Shown here: in pieces, positions 51,091 through 61,427 of the stretch
Position numbering within the stretch: position 1 is the first letter of the stretch
Layout: the number at the start of each line of letters is the position of its first letter
NCBI RefSeq assembly: GCF_021223605.1
Contig: NZ_CP075175.1
Span: forward strand, 1,778,001-1,842,000
DNA: 64,000 nt
Reading direction: 5' to 3'
DNA from: Paenibacillus sp. 481
GTDB taxonomy: Bacteria; Bacillota; Bacilli; Paenibacillales; Paenibacillaceae
Position numbers and translations under genes: made by a program
Notes under the pieces: model-generated
Seen by the model: only the letters and a program-made list of their open reading frames with translations
Database searches by the model: none
Told to the model about the DNA's origin: nothing

Positions 51091-52929
51091 CTACTTCATA
51101 TACGTTTTGTGCCACATCGCAAATACGTACAGCGTCCACAATTTACGTGAGTAGTCGCCCTGCCCATTCTTATGGCGGCCGAACATATCCTCAATTGCGC
51201 TCAAGTTAAAGATGTGGTCGATGCCGCTAGCGGACAACTCTTCCCACATGATGTTAGCCCGCTCCGTGCGCAACCAATCGCGCATCGGTACAGGGAACCC
51301 AAGCTTCGGACGGTGCAGGATCGAGTCCGGAATAATGCCCTCCATCGCTTTACGCAGCGCGAATTTCGTCGTACCTTCCGCAATGCGGTACTTCATCGGA
51401 ATGCGACGCGCAACATCAAACACCTTGCGGTCAAGGAACGGCACGCGCAGCTCCAACGAGTGCGCCATCGTCAACTTATCCGCCTTCATCAAGATGTCGC
51501 CAGGCATCCACAAGTTCATGTCGATGTACTGCATACGCGATACCGGATCGAGGTGTTGCGTACGATCATAGTACGTACGCGCAATATCGAACGGCTTCGT
51601 AAATGACGCAAGCTGATCCGCACTCGCGCGTAGCAACGATACCTTCGCATCGTCCGTGAAGATGTTAGCGTTGCCCAAGAAGCGCTCTTCGAGCGGTGTC
51701 GTACCGCGCAGCAAATAGTTCTTGCCGTAGAAAGACGGCATTTTGCGCACCAATTGATTAACGGTGCGTTTCATGCCATCCGGCATCCAATCCAAGTAGC
51801 GCAGCGAATTCGGCTCGTTGTAAATACGATAGCCGCCGAACAGCTCGTCCGCGCCTTCACCGGACAGAACGACCGTAACATGTTCCTTCGCCAAACGCGC
51901 TACTTCATACAGCGCGATTGCTGAAGGGTCCGCAATCGGCTCATCCAAATGCCAGATCGCACGCGGAACCGCATCAAAATACATCTCTTGCGTGATGATG
52001 CGATCATAATGCTCCGTATCAATTTGACGCGCTGTATCACGCGCAATAATCGTCTCATTGTTCGCACCTTCAAAGCCGACACTAAACGTCTTAATCGGCT
52101 CAAAACCGCGCATCATCGTAGATGTAATCGTCGAGTCGATACCACTCGACAAGAAGCAGCCGCGCTGCACTTCACTATGCAAATGATGCTCAACCGAATC
52201 GCGCATCACATCGCGAATTTCTTCAAGTACTTGCGACAACGGACGATCCACCGGATCGAACATCGGGTCCCAGTACTTCTGAATCGTTGGCTTGCCCTCA
52301 AACGGAATCGTAATCGTATGCGCTGGCGGCAGCTTATGGATGCCCGCATACATCGTATTCGGGTCCGGTACGTATTGGAACGTCAAATAGTTGTACAGAC
52401 TGTTCATATTCAACTGTCGAGCCGCGCCCGCAGCTAACAAGCTTTTAATTTCAGAGCCGAAAATAAACTTCTCATCATCCATATAATAATAAAGAGGCTT
52501 AATACCAAAATGGTCACGTGCAATGAACATCTCCTGCTTGTTACGATCCCAAATCGCAAAGCCAAACATCCCGCGCAAATGATGCACGCAGTTCGCACCA
52601 TACTCTTCATACAAGTGGATAATAACTTCCGTATCCGCATGTGTTTTAAATTGATGCCCCCGCGAAATTAGATCCTCACGCAGTTCCATGTAGTTATAAA
52701 TTTCTCCGTTGAAAATAATCCAGACGGAATCATCTTCATTGCTCAGCGGCTGCGCCCCTACAGCAACGTCGATAATCGACAAGCGGCGAAAACCGAGTCC
52801 GACGCGGTCTCCAATCCACAGTTTCGCATCATCTGGTCCCCGATGATGAATGAGGTCCATCATGCTGCTAATAATATGCTCAGACGGTTGTTCCCCGTTA
52901 AATTGCAATATACCTGCAATACCACACAT
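51091..52929 (-). CDS. asnB: Asparagine synthase, glutamine-hydrolysing
   Basis: 612 residues, length of the B. subtilis AsnB/AsnO type. N-terminal Ntn glutaminase with Cys2 (MCGIAGIL) and GRXLxIID-type segment FRRLSIIDVAVGAQPL. C-terminal AMP-forming synthetase with PP-loop CFLSSGIDSTI and VLSGEGADELFGGYRIY. It makes Asn from Asp using Gln and ATP. RBS is aaggg 9 nt before the ATG. No T-box leader is visible in the 400-bp upstream region. Sporulation-linked AsnO is an alternative label; the sequence alone does not decide. Confidence 0.95.
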   Translation of the reverse strand: MCGIAGILQFNGEQPSEHIISSMMDLIHHRGPDDAKLWIGDRVGLGFRRLSIIDVAVGAQPLSNEDDSVWIIFNGEIYNYMELREDLISRGHQFKTHADTEVIIHLYEEYGANCVHHLRGMFGFAIWDRNKQEMFIARDHFGIKPLYYYMDDEKFIFGSEIKSLLAAGAARQLNMNSLYNYLTFQYVPDPNTMYAGIHKLPPAHTITIPFEGKPTIQKYWDPMFDPVDRPLSQVLEEIRDVMRDSVEHHLHSEVQRGCFLSSGIDSTITSTMMRGFEPIKTFSVGFEGANNETIIARDTARQIDTEHYDRIITQEMYFDAVPRAIWHLDEPIADPSAIALYEVARLAKEHVTVVLSGEGADELFGGYRIYNEPNSLRYLDWMPDGMKRTVNQLVRKMPSFYGKNYLLRGTTPLEERFLGNANIFTDDAKVSLLRASADQLASFTKPFDIARTYYDRTQHLDPVSRMQYIDMNLWMPGDILMKADKLTMAHSLELRVPFLDRKVFDVARRIPMKYRIAEGTTKFALRKAMEGIIPDSILHRPKLGFPVPMRDWLRTERANIMWEELSASGIDHIFNLSAIEDMFGRHKNGQGDYSRKLWTLYVFAMWHKTYMK

Positions 52930-53333
52930 GTTTCCAAATCCCTTCGCTATTACGTAAGTAAATATTTGTAGGTTAACGTTAAATTTGTTTCAAGGTTAGT
53001 CGTTGTTATTGTTGTTAGTCATGGCCTGCTGCTAAATCATAACGAAATAAAACAATGATCAGCCCCAACTACTATCAGGCTTGTACATGAATGCATACAT
53101 CTAATCATTATAAACGATTTTCGCCTAAATGCGACACAGGGCTAAGTACTCGTTTTAGACTTGTAAGTTTAACCTTTTTTGCCTGAATAAAAAATATGCT
53201 ACCAAATAATAATTAAATATTGCTAGGTGCTCCTATGCGTGTTGGCTCTGCTTTTCGTGTAAAATAAAGCTTAGAACCACAAGTACTGGCAAGTACCTAT
53301 TCGTGTAAACAAACAAAACGGAGGGTTGTTTTT
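52930..53333. other. Divergent promoter region of asnB and the 53.3-kb hydrolase
   Basis: A TATAAT-like box is present on the minus strand near 53100-53115 for asnB, but the -35 is poor. I see no T-box, riboswitch or ORF. The rest is AT-rich. Confidence 0.4.
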
Positions 53334-54359
53334 ATGGTAGCTTGGATCGGAGCTGGAGTCTTACTTATCATCCTGTTATTGTTATGGCTTGTTCCACAAT
53401 ATGGCCTGAATCAAATAACAAGAATGAAGAAATCTACGTATGAAATGTGTCTGAACATCTTGGAGCAATGCAACATTTTTAGCAAGCAGCAGTTCGATGA
53501 TTGTAAAAAAGAGCAAGTGTACGTGTATAGTCGTGATGGCTTAAAGCTGCATGGCTATTATGTCGAAAAGTATCCTCATTCCAAACGAACAATCGTGATT
53601 GTACATGGCTACACGTCCGCTTTAACTTGGTCAGCGCAGTTTATGGATATGTTTTTCCGCCAAGGATTTAACGTCCTGCTCGTGGATCAGCGTCGCCATG
53701 GACAAAGCGAAGGCGAATACACGACATACGGCTATTATGAAAAGTACGACATTCAAGCTTGGGTCGACTGGATTATAGCGCGTAAAGGTGAACAGGCTGT
53801 CATTGGATTACACGGACAGTCGTTAGGAGGAGGCACCGTACTTGAATATGTATCGATTCATTCTCCGCAAGTACGCTTTGTCATTGCCGACTGCCCTTAT
53901 TCCGACTTAACGACGCTACTTAAATACCAGATTTCGAAGCTGAACCATATGCCGACATGGCCATTTTTGAAGCTAATCGATCGCTTGCTTCATCGTAAGG
54001 CAGGTTTTCGTATGCAGGATGTAAGTCCTGAAAGAGCGATTGCTGAAAGCGATCTGCCCATTATGTTCGTGCATGGTGCAGCAGATAAATATGTACCTAC
54101 GTACATGAGCGAGCGGATGTACGATATCAAGCAAGGCCCTAAGAAGCTACTGCTCATTGAAGGCGCAGAGCATGCTGTCGCTTACTGTGTAAATAAGCAG
54201 CAATACGAGGAAGCTGTCGTGGAATTCGTGGTCCACACGATAGGAAAGCCGACTGAAGAGGAATGGTCTGAAGCGAGTCCCGTCTACAGTACTGAAGCGC
54301 AAGTCCAGACGGAGGCGGGCGCATTTGCTGTTGGCCAAGATCCAGCACCGATTTCTTAA
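53334..54359 (+). CDS. Membrane-anchored alpha/beta hydrolase (YqkD-like)
   Basis: 341 residues. An N-terminal TM helix (VAWIGAGVLLIILLLLWLV) anchors an alpha/beta hydrolase domain: IVIVHGYTSALTWSAQF, nucleophile in LHGQSLGGGTVLEYV, acid in HGAADKYVP, His in EGAEHAVAYC. The order and the DQRRHGQSEGEYTTYGYYEK segment are typical of YqkD/FrsA-like serine hydrolases of Bacillota. RBS AACGGAGG. Substrate unknown. Shares a bidirectional terminator with the convergent DUF4855 gene. Confidence 0.87.
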   Translation: MVAWIGAGVLLIILLLLWLVPQYGLNQITRMKKSTYEMCLNILEQCNIFSKQQFDDCKKEQVYVYSRDGLKLHGYYVEKYPHSKRTIVIVHGYTSALTWSAQFMDMFFRQGFNVLLVDQRRHGQSEGEYTTYGYYEKYDIQAWVDWIIARKGEQAVIGLHGQSLGGGTVLEYVSIHSPQVRFVIADCPYSDLTTLLKYQISKLNHMPTWPFLKLIDRLLHRKAGFRMQDVSPERAIAESDLPIMFVHGAADKYVPTYMSERMYDIKQGPKKLLLIEGAEHAVAYCVNKQQYEEAVVEFVVHTIGKPTEEEWSEASPVYSTEAQVQTEAGAFAVGQDPAPIS

Positions 54360-54388
54360 GCTGCCATATGGTCTATTGCAAGTTGAAT

Positions 54389-54440
54389 AAAAGGCTGTCC
54401 ATTCATTTAACCGTTGGTTTAAGAATGGACAGCCTTTTAC
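54389..54440. terminator. Bidirectional terminator
   Basis: AAAAGGCTGTCCATTC...GAATGGACAGCCTTTT, a near-perfect stem with U/A runs on both flanks, between convergent genes. Confidence 0.88.
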
Positions 54441-54475
54441 TTTTATATATTGGCACTACAGCGCTAAGGCGTATA

Positions 54476-56215
54476 CTAAGGCTTATAGATGCCTTTCATG
54501 TATTGATAAGTTCGATCGTACACTTCACGCTGGATCGGATCCACTGAGCGCGCTGCTTTCATAAGCGTCTTCACCTGTTGATAATATACACCTACGCTGT
54601 GCATATATCCGTGCTCTGCGCCTTTACTTAAATAAGCATAATACCGCTGCCGTAGAGCCTCATTCTCCAAAATCTTATCCTCCAACTCTATTTCGACGCC
54701 CATCCCTGCTGACCGTGCAGCTTGAGCTATCGTATCCAAACGATCCGTTTGTGCGTCTGCCCCAAACATATAATTCGGCTGCATAAAAGCCGCATCAAAC
54801 CCATACTCTTTCCAGTTATCCCAACCCGAAGCAAAATAAAATGGAATCCATTGCAGCGTTAAGCCCTTAGACCGAATATACTCCCCCGTTAGCTTTAATA
54901 GTTCCTGATCATTGCCTGCTAAAAAAGAGGGAATGGATTCATTATGCCAATAAAATGATACCAGCTTCAGATCGCTGTAACCTCTCTGCTCCCACCGCGC
55001 TAACGTTTCATCGATATACCATTTCATAACCTTGTATCGATTGCGCAATGCTTCCGCTTCCCCGACCTGTTCAGGATTAAGGTTCTCACTAATGCCATCC
55101 CCATCTACGTCTCCAAAATCATTCTGGTCAGGTCGTGGGTGTGGGATGGTAAGTACAACTTTTGCTTCGTATGGTTTCTCGGGTAGCGCTCGCTTCGCTT
55201 CCTTCACGGCTTCATTTAAAGCTCCAAGCTCCTTGTCTTCACGAAACAAACGATTTAAAAATAACTCAAAGTGCTGCTTACTCGTCGGCTTGCGAGCGGA
55301 CGGCATATAGCCTGTACCATCATTAAGAGAGTCATATGGAAGAAACACGAATCCATCAAACATAAAGTCTTGTACGCGCTCTGTATGATCAGCACCATAC
55401 GTGACGTAAGTGACATACGGCTCAAAGTCTTCCTTCGTAAAGGAAATCCAGTCACTCGGATTGTATTTCCATTCCCCTGTAAAAATAAGCACCTCATTAT
55501 GAATCCCGCCCACTTGAGGCGCTCCCTTCGCAGGGTAATTCAGCTGCGGCTTCTCGGGCACTAACGAAGGAACTAGTACCCTGCCCTGCATGTCATTACG
55601 GCCACTCACTTCAATTTCATCTATAAAAATAAACACCTCAACTGGCAACACGATTTTTACATATTTGGCCACGGTATCTTTACCTGAAACGGTAAGCACC
55701 TGCTTGCGCTTCACCTTATCCGTATTAGGAAGTTGATTCGTAACGCGCTCCATCTGCTCCCAATCTTGTCCATTAACAGACAGACTCACATCCATATACG
55801 AAGGAAAATAAATACCTGACCCGCTATCTTGTAGCAAGCTTAGCTTAATCTGCTCTATCGATGCACCGTGTCCTAAATCAAGTGTAACGATGCGTGCTGC
55901 CTGCCGCAGCCGTCCTACATAGGCTGTGTCGTTATAATCTAACCCTCCGAACACGCCATCGGTTAACTGCCGGCCCCCGTCATCAGCATATTTTTGCTCC
56001 ATTAAACTAAAATGTTTGTCCAGTGGATACGGAGTTTCAAGCGTATAGCTCTTTCCATACGCTACATTTTGCAGAGGAGACCGCTCTTGCGAAATAACCG
56101 TACTCGCTCTATCGTCAAGTGATGCAAATACAGAGGAAGAAGACGCCAGCAAGAGAAGCGGTATCAACACCAAGCTTATTTTTCTTATTACATGATAAGT
56201 AGTACGATTCAACAT
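54476..56215 (-). CDS. Secreted DUF4855-domain protein
   Basis: 579 residues from the ATG at 56215 (GGAGG 8 nt upstream). Signal peptide, then a discoidin-like (F5/8 type C) region at about 45-205 (LTDGVFGGLDYNDTAYVG, RIVTLDLGHGASIEQIKLSL, YMDVSLSVNGQDWEQM). Residues about 240-565 are the DUF4855 domain (FTGEWKYNPSDWISFTKEDF, MFDGFVFLPYD, LVSFYWHNESIP, WIPFYFASGWDNWKEYGFD). DUF4855 is secreted and probably carbohydrate-related but uncharacterised. It sits at the 3' end of the SBP/YesM/YesN unit and is the likely output of that signalling system. Confidence 0.88.
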   Translation of the reverse strand: MLNRTTYHVIRKISLVLIPLLLLASSSSVFASLDDRASTVISQERSPLQNVAYGKSYTLETPYPLDKHFSLMEQKYADDGGRQLTDGVFGGLDYNDTAYVGRLRQAARIVTLDLGHGASIEQIKLSLLQDSGSGIYFPSYMDVSLSVNGQDWEQMERVTNQLPNTDKVKRKQVLTVSGKDTVAKYVKIVLPVEVFIFIDEIEVSGRNDMQGRVLVPSLVPEKPQLNYPAKGAPQVGGIHNEVLIFTGEWKYNPSDWISFTKEDFEPYVTYVTYGADHTERVQDFMFDGFVFLPYDSLNDGTGYMPSARKPTSKQHFELFLNRLFREDKELGALNEAVKEAKRALPEKPYEAKVVLTIPHPRPDQNDFGDVDGDGISENLNPEQVGEAEALRNRYKVMKWYIDETLARWEQRGYSDLKLVSFYWHNESIPSFLAGNDQELLKLTGEYIRSKGLTLQWIPFYFASGWDNWKEYGFDAAFMQPNYMFGADAQTDRLDTIAQAARSAGMGVEIELEDKILENEALRQRYYAYLSKGAEHGYMHSVGVYYQQVKTLMKAARSVDPIQREVYDRTYQYMKGIYKP

Positions 56216-56248
56216 GCAAAATACCTCCATTCGTATATATCGATCCTC

Positions 56249-57850
56249 TTACGCCTTTACACTCCCCGGTGTTATCCCCCAATATTTACGGAACACCTTT
56301 GTAAAGTAACTCACATCGCGATACCCGACTTGATTGGCCACACCGTACACTAAAGCACCGTTCAGCAATAATTGCTTAGCCCGCTCCATTTTCCGCTCCA
56401 ACACATAAGTTGAGAACGATTTACCTGTCTCTTGTTTAAATAGACGACTTAAATAAGAAGCATTAACGAACAGTCGATCCGCGATCATATGGAGGGTAAG
56501 TTCCTCCTGCAATCCCTCTTCGATCATATCGAGAATCGTACGAATGGTGCGGTGATTAACCGCCTTTCCGCTCAACTCGGTGTAAGCAATTATACTTTCT
56601 ACGGTTCCCCTCAAGCTGCCATAAATTTGCTCCCGCGTCGTACCAACATGTATATTTTGCAAAAATACAAAATGCTCATCTGTTACCTCTTTTACCATCC
56701 AGCCTTGCTTTCGAATGACAATAATAAAGATGCTGCATAAATACATCACCTGCTCCTGCATCAGCTCCAGAGAATCCAGCTTGTCCAACGCTTGTTCCCA
56801 CACCGTAGTAAACACATGTATAGCCTTGTCTCTATCACCTGTCAACAAAGCCATTTCCAACTCTTTTTCAGAACAAAGCTCAAGCACCTCATGGGAAGGT
56901 AGCGCGGTTTCCAGCACCTGATACGGAATTGCAATACCTCCACCGTATATTTGCCGTTTTTGCAGCGCAGCACATGCTTCCTCATAGCTCTTCCCTAGCT
57001 GTTCTATCGGCCCGATAGTCCCGCAAATCCCCGCACTGGCCATCATGTTTAGGCAGATTCCGATATTCGAAAGCAATTTGGAGACGATAGTATGAATGCG
57101 CAGCATGGCCTTATTTTCATCCTCTTCGAATCGAATCGGAAACATAACATTGACCGCACCTTGTCGACTCACGCTTATCCAACACTGCTCATCAAGCAAT
57201 AATTGCTCGACTACATTCGTCAGCTTGAATTGCAAAGTAGCTGCATCCCCTTTGCTCTCACGCTCAATGTTCGGGTACTCGTCCAAATCGATCACAACGG
57301 CGGCATAACGATAATCCCGCTCTAAATGAACCCCCAGCTCCGCATTCAAACTCCATATTTGTTCGGGAACATAATGGCCGCGCAACACATTTAAAAGGAA
57401 ATTGTTCTGCAAGCATGGCAAATGGCAATGCCATTTGTCCCGCAGCGACGCTTGATTTTGCCGCTCCGCCAGATCATTTCGATATTGCTGTGCTGCCTCC
57501 AGTACGGTTTGCAAAATTTCTGATTCTCCTGCAGGCTTCAGCAAATATTTAAAAATACCAAGCTCAACCGCAGCTTGTGTGTAAGAAAAATCATCATGCC
57601 CTGTTAATATGATGATGTTGATATATTTATCACGCTCATGAACAAGGCGTGCCAAGGTTAGCCCGTCCATCTCCGGCATCTGAATATCGAGGATAACAAT
57701 ATCAGGCATCTTTCGTTCTACGAGTTGAAGTGCTTCTAATCCGTTAGCAGCCATTCCTACGACCTCAATGTCATGCTCTTCCCAAGGTATGTGGTAGGCT
57801 AGGCTATTCCGCAAACGAATTTCATCTTCTACGATCAACAGATTCATCAT
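56249..57850 (-). CDS. YesN-type response regulator with AraC DNA-binding domain
   Basis: 533 residues. Receiver domain 1-120 (EDE at 8-10, phospho-acceptor Asp55 in VILDIQMPEMDG, Lys in YLLKPAGE), a 300-residue middle region, and an AraC/XylS double HTH at about 430-533 (LTLHMIADRLFVNASYLSRLFKQETG; GYRDVSYFTKVFRKYWG). Typical YesN length. It lies 15 bp after the kinase stop. It should activate genes for uptake or degradation of a carbohydrate sensed outside; the DUF4855 gene 18 bp further downstream is the closest candidate target. Confidence 0.92.
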   Translation of the reverse strand: MMNLLIVEDEIRLRNSLAYHIPWEEHDIEVVGMAANGLEALQLVERKMPDIVILDIQMPEMDGLTLARLVHERDKYINIIILTGHDDFSYTQAAVELGIFKYLLKPAGESEILQTVLEAAQQYRNDLAERQNQASLRDKWHCHLPCLQNNFLLNVLRGHYVPEQIWSLNAELGVHLERDYRYAAVVIDLDEYPNIERESKGDAATLQFKLTNVVEQLLLDEQCWISVSRQGAVNVMFPIRFEEDENKAMLRIHTIVSKLLSNIGICLNMMASAGICGTIGPIEQLGKSYEEACAALQKRQIYGGGIAIPYQVLETALPSHEVLELCSEKELEMALLTGDRDKAIHVFTTVWEQALDKLDSLELMQEQVMYLCSIFIIVIRKQGWMVKEVTDEHFVFLQNIHVGTTREQIYGSLRGTVESIIAYTELSGKAVNHRTIRTILDMIEEGLQEELTLHMIADRLFVNASYLSRLFKQETGKSFSTYVLERKMERAKQLLLNGALVYGVANQVGYRDVSYFTKVFRKYWGITPGSVKA

Positions 57851-57865
57851 CTCGTCCCCCCTCGG

Positions 57866-59707
57866 TCAATTTCCATCGTCAACCAAGCCGCATTGTACAT
57901 GCTCCGCACTCCAAGAATATTTTTGCCGACAGTTCGTAATCGGGATGCATAGCGTGACAATTGTTCCTTGTTCTTCTTTACTATTGAGCATCAAAGAAGC
58001 CTCTTCCCCGTATACCAGCTTCATTCTAGAAAGGACATTACGAAGCCCATATAAATCTTGCGTATTCATCTGTACCAGCGATAATGGCTTATCTTTGTTC
58101 TTATGGATGGAACCCAACTCGGATTGAATGTAGCGCAGCCGCTCTACACTCATGCCGATCCCGTTATCCTCTACAGCTAGCAACAAATACTCATTGCTTA
58201 TGTTACTCGTAAGAAGCAGCCTTGCATCCTGCTGATCCCTTACAAGGCCATGTATAATCGCATTTTCGACAAGCGGTTGTAGCAACAACTTTAATACCGG
58301 TAACATCTTGCTATCTTCAGCAATGTCATACTCGACCTGAAAGCTATCCAGCAAACGAATTTGTTGAATGCGGATATAGTCATGCATGTGGGAAAATGTC
58401 TGTTCGACTGTGACCGTTTCTTCCCCTTTGTCTAGGCTGAGCCTATAAAATCGAGATAAATGAATAACCATATCGCTAATTTCTTCTGCATCATAATTTT
58501 TAGCTGTCCAATATATAGAATCAAGCGTGTTATACAAAAAGTGAGGGTTTATTTGCGACTGCAAAAATTTAAGCTCCGCATGCGCAAGCATTAACTGCTG
58601 CTCATAATGATCCTGAATTAAGTGCTTCTGCTGCTGCGCCATCTCATTGTATGCATGCATTAAATAGCCAAACTCATCTTGCCGATCCGTTTGTAGGCGA
58701 TAGTCGTAGTTGCCCAGTCTTAGCTGCTTCATTGCACCAGAGAGTGTTTGCAGGGGCGATGCGATACGAGTATACACACTCCAAGCAATTGTGATCGATA
58801 ACAAAATGCTAATTCCTATAATCGCATACGTGTACAAATGAACCCTTTCGGTTTCTTTCAACATACTTTCAAGCGGTAGAAGCATAACCAATTGCCATAA
58901 ATAATCTTCTGAAGCACTTTTAATCGTTAAGTAAGGTTTTTTATGTATAAATGCTGACTCTGCTTCTCCCCCACTGCTATCCACTTTGGCAATGCGGGTA
59001 CCATCCTTAGCAATCCATTCTACACTTGCATATTCGTCCACTAAAAATGATTCAAGTAAATACCTAATTTCTGTCTTACTAATGGTGATTACAAGTATAT
59101 ATGGGGCTCGATCAGGATTGTTAAAGTCTATTGTTTTTACTAAAGATACGGAATTGGTACCTGTAACTCCCCCAAAAGTTTGCTTTCCACATATGCGCTC
59201 TTTCGAGTGTATAAAAATAGGATTGCCCTGTGAACGGGAAGCAATCTGTTCTAAACACGCCCTTACTTCTCTCTCCGTTACAGCCTTCGGCCCATGTTTG
59301 GTGGAGATAAGCATGCCTGATTGATTATGGTATAACGATATTTGTGAAATCGGATTGTCCGATGTGATATAGTCTGACAATACGGTAGTAATTTCATTTA
59401 GGTTAGTTAACATAGAAGGAGTTAATTGCGAGTCTAATAATTTTATGCGTTGCATCAACATCTGATTATCCGCGATAATCGCGATGTAGTTCTCCATCTT
59501 ATGCATAGACATATCCATATTCATGGAGACGACATTCAAGTTATCTTGCCCACGATTCATCGCTTGATTTAAGACGATATCGCGCGAGTATAAGTTCGCA
59601 ATCAAACTTACTGTCACCAGTGGAAGTAACACGATTAAAAAATAAATGGTTAAACGAAATTGGGTTTTCTTCGTATATTGTTGATACAACCAACAAGCTA
59701 GCTTCAT
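57866..59707 (-). CDS. YesM-type sensor histidine kinase
   Basis: 613 residues. TM1 near 20-40, a dCache-like outer domain (about 45-280), TM2 near 290-310, HAMP (about 315-365), coiled-coil, His_kinase domain with phospho-His389 in SQINPHFLYNTLDSIYW, and HATPase (LLLQPLVENAIIHGLV; VEDNGIGMS; GLRNVLSRMKLVYG). The ATG overlaps the stop of the upstream solute-binding protein (ATGA), a strong sign that the two are made together. The typical carbohydrate permease genes of YesM/YesN loci are absent. Confidence 0.92.
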   Translation of the reverse strand: MKLACWLYQQYTKKTQFRLTIYFLIVLLPLVTVSLIANLYSRDIVLNQAMNRGQDNLNVVSMNMDMSMHKMENYIAIIADNQMLMQRIKLLDSQLTPSMLTNLNEITTVLSDYITSDNPISQISLYHNQSGMLISTKHGPKAVTEREVRACLEQIASRSQGNPIFIHSKERICGKQTFGGVTGTNSVSLVKTIDFNNPDRAPYILVITISKTEIRYLLESFLVDEYASVEWIAKDGTRIAKVDSSGGEAESAFIHKKPYLTIKSASEDYLWQLVMLLPLESMLKETERVHLYTYAIIGISILLSITIAWSVYTRIASPLQTLSGAMKQLRLGNYDYRLQTDRQDEFGYLMHAYNEMAQQQKHLIQDHYEQQLMLAHAELKFLQSQINPHFLYNTLDSIYWTAKNYDAEEISDMVIHLSRFYRLSLDKGEETVTVEQTFSHMHDYIRIQQIRLLDSFQVEYDIAEDSKMLPVLKLLLQPLVENAIIHGLVRDQQDARLLLTSNISNEYLLLAVEDNGIGMSVERLRYIQSELGSIHKNKDKPLSLVQMNTQDLYGLRNVLSRMKLVYGEEASLMLNSKEEQGTIVTLCIPITNCRQKYSWSAEHVQCGLVDDGN

Positions 59708-61248
59708 CGTCCTCCCTCGCTTTGAACTGTCTCAAACCAATCATTCACTTCTGTTGTCATGCTCTTTCCGCCCAACCCATTCCAACGCTTAACATACTCA
59801 TCAAAATAATCTAATGGCTGAATGCCCATTATCATATCATTGAACATAACCTTTAGCTCATCAAGTTGTGGATTGTTCATATACATCGAACGCGTGGGCC
59901 AACCCTCAAACGCATTCCTCATTACATGCTTTTCTGCTTGAAGCACATTCTCATACAACTGGTATTGTTCACCTAGGGAATGAAGTCTCTCCTTGAGTAC
60001 TCTACGATCATTGGTCTTGACTAATTTCGAGTAAATGCCTCGATAAGCATGTTTATCATGCGCTTTGAAATTAGTCACTAGGTTGCCGCTCTCTTCATTC
60101 CATATCTCATCTTTAAAGCCATATTCGAGCACATGCTTACCCTCACCCACGATAAAGTCGAGCATGCGGATTACTTCAGCGGCTTTCTTGCTATCTTTCG
60201 GAATCACTTGATATCCCCATATTTCGGGTAACTCATATGTACCTCTCTGTCCATTCTTCCCGATTGGAGCGTCGATTGCTATCCACTCCGCATCTGGCTC
60301 TACTTCCTTATGCTGTGCAATAGCTGCTCGTGTTTCAAACCAATCCCCGACGAACATCCCTACTTTGCCAGGTTTAATAATGAGTTCATTATAACTCGTC
60401 TTAAAATCGTATAAGAGGGAACTTGGACTAATCATCCCTTCTTGATATAGCTGCGCCAAAAAAGCTACTGCTTCCTTCATCTCTGGCTGTATATTTGCAA
60501 ATACTAGCTTATCATTACGAATGACCCAATGGTCTAACTGAATGCCGAATGCCCCTAGAATCGGACTCGTGTACCTTAAATATGGCATCATAGCAAATCC
60601 ATAAGTATCTCGTAATCCGTTCCTATCGGGATCTTGTGTTGAGAAAGCCCGAATGACCTGCTCCATTTGAGCTAAGGTTTGGGGAGGTTGAAGCCCGAGC
60701 GTATGTAGCCAATCTTTGCGGACAAATAGGACATCATGGCCTCTCGTTTCATTTAAAGAAGGAATCGCATAAATAAGACCGTTCTTGCTAACTTTATCCC
60801 ACACCTGTTGAGGGATTGCCGCCTTTAAATGGGGGCCATACCGATCAAGTAATTCATTTAATGGCATTAATTTATTTTCATGTACATAACGTGATAAGAA
60901 CGCTGAAGAATGAATACTCATCATGTCCGGTACACGGCCTGATAAAAAATATCTGTTGATCGTTTTTTCATAACTGATCGGAGACGGGTGTATGATTTCG
61001 ATATCCAACTCCGTATGATCCTCAATATAATTCAAATAAGGATTGTCATTCTCATCGAACTCATCAGGATACTTCATACTTAAATCGTGTGTGACGATCC
61101 ATACTTTCTTCTTCCATTTTTGTGCTGTAAGTTTACGAGGCTTCATTTCTGAAGTATTCATCGTTGCACTTTCATTTGTACAGGCAGTGAATAAGATCGT
61201 AATTGAAGTCACAATCATTCCCACAGTCATTAGGCTACGATACCTCAT
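59704..61248 (-). CDS. LplA-type solute-binding lipoprotein coupled to YesM/YesN
   Basis: 514 residues from the ATG at 61248 (AAAGGGGA upstream; a longer reading to 61296 lacks an RBS). Lipobox LFTAC. A family 1-type solute-binding fold typical of Paenibacillus polysaccharide uptake proteins: VWIVTHDLSMKYPDEFD, GLIYAIPSLNETRGHDVLFVRKDWL, DPDRNGLRDTYGFAM, GMFVGDWFETRAAIAQH. Last four bases overlap the kinase start. With no permease at the locus, the simplest reading is that it presents a ligand to the kinase. The sequence does not name the ligand. Confidence 0.88.
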   Translation of the reverse strand: MRYRSLMTVGMIVTSITILFTACTNESATMNTSEMKPRKLTAQKWKKKVWIVTHDLSMKYPDEFDENDNPYLNYIEDHTELDIEIIHPSPISYEKTINRYFLSGRVPDMMSIHSSAFLSRYVHENKLMPLNELLDRYGPHLKAAIPQQVWDKVSKNGLIYAIPSLNETRGHDVLFVRKDWLHTLGLQPPQTLAQMEQVIRAFSTQDPDRNGLRDTYGFAMMPYLRYTSPILGAFGIQLDHWVIRNDKLVFANIQPEMKEAVAFLAQLYQEGMISPSSLLYDFKTSYNELIIKPGKVGMFVGDWFETRAAIAQHKEVEPDAEWIAIDAPIGKNGQRGTYELPEIWGYQVIPKDSKKAAEVIRMLDFIVGEGKHVLEYGFKDEIWNEESGNLVTNFKAHDKHAYRGIYSKLVKTNDRRVLKERLHSLGEQYQLYENVLQAEKHVMRNAFEGWPTRSMYMNNPQLDELKVMFNDMIMGIQPLDYFDEYVKRWNGLGGKSMTTEVNDWFETVQSEGGR

Positions 61249-61427
61249 ACACGGAAAATATCCCCTTTCGAGTAAACGGTTGTTTTTATTTATCATAACT
61301 GAATGTTATTTTTTAGGATACTACAAAAATGATTTTTAAATAAATAAGGCCTGAATCTCCTTTGGAACCAAGCAAGTACGTATTCATCTTCATATGATAG
61401 TAATATAACGTTGTCGGAGGAGATTGT

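Noticed and set aside
52930-53333. T-box leader expected for an asparagine gene
   Set aside because: No GGGTGG-type T-box sequence, specifier stem or terminator/antiterminator pair is visible upstream of asnB.
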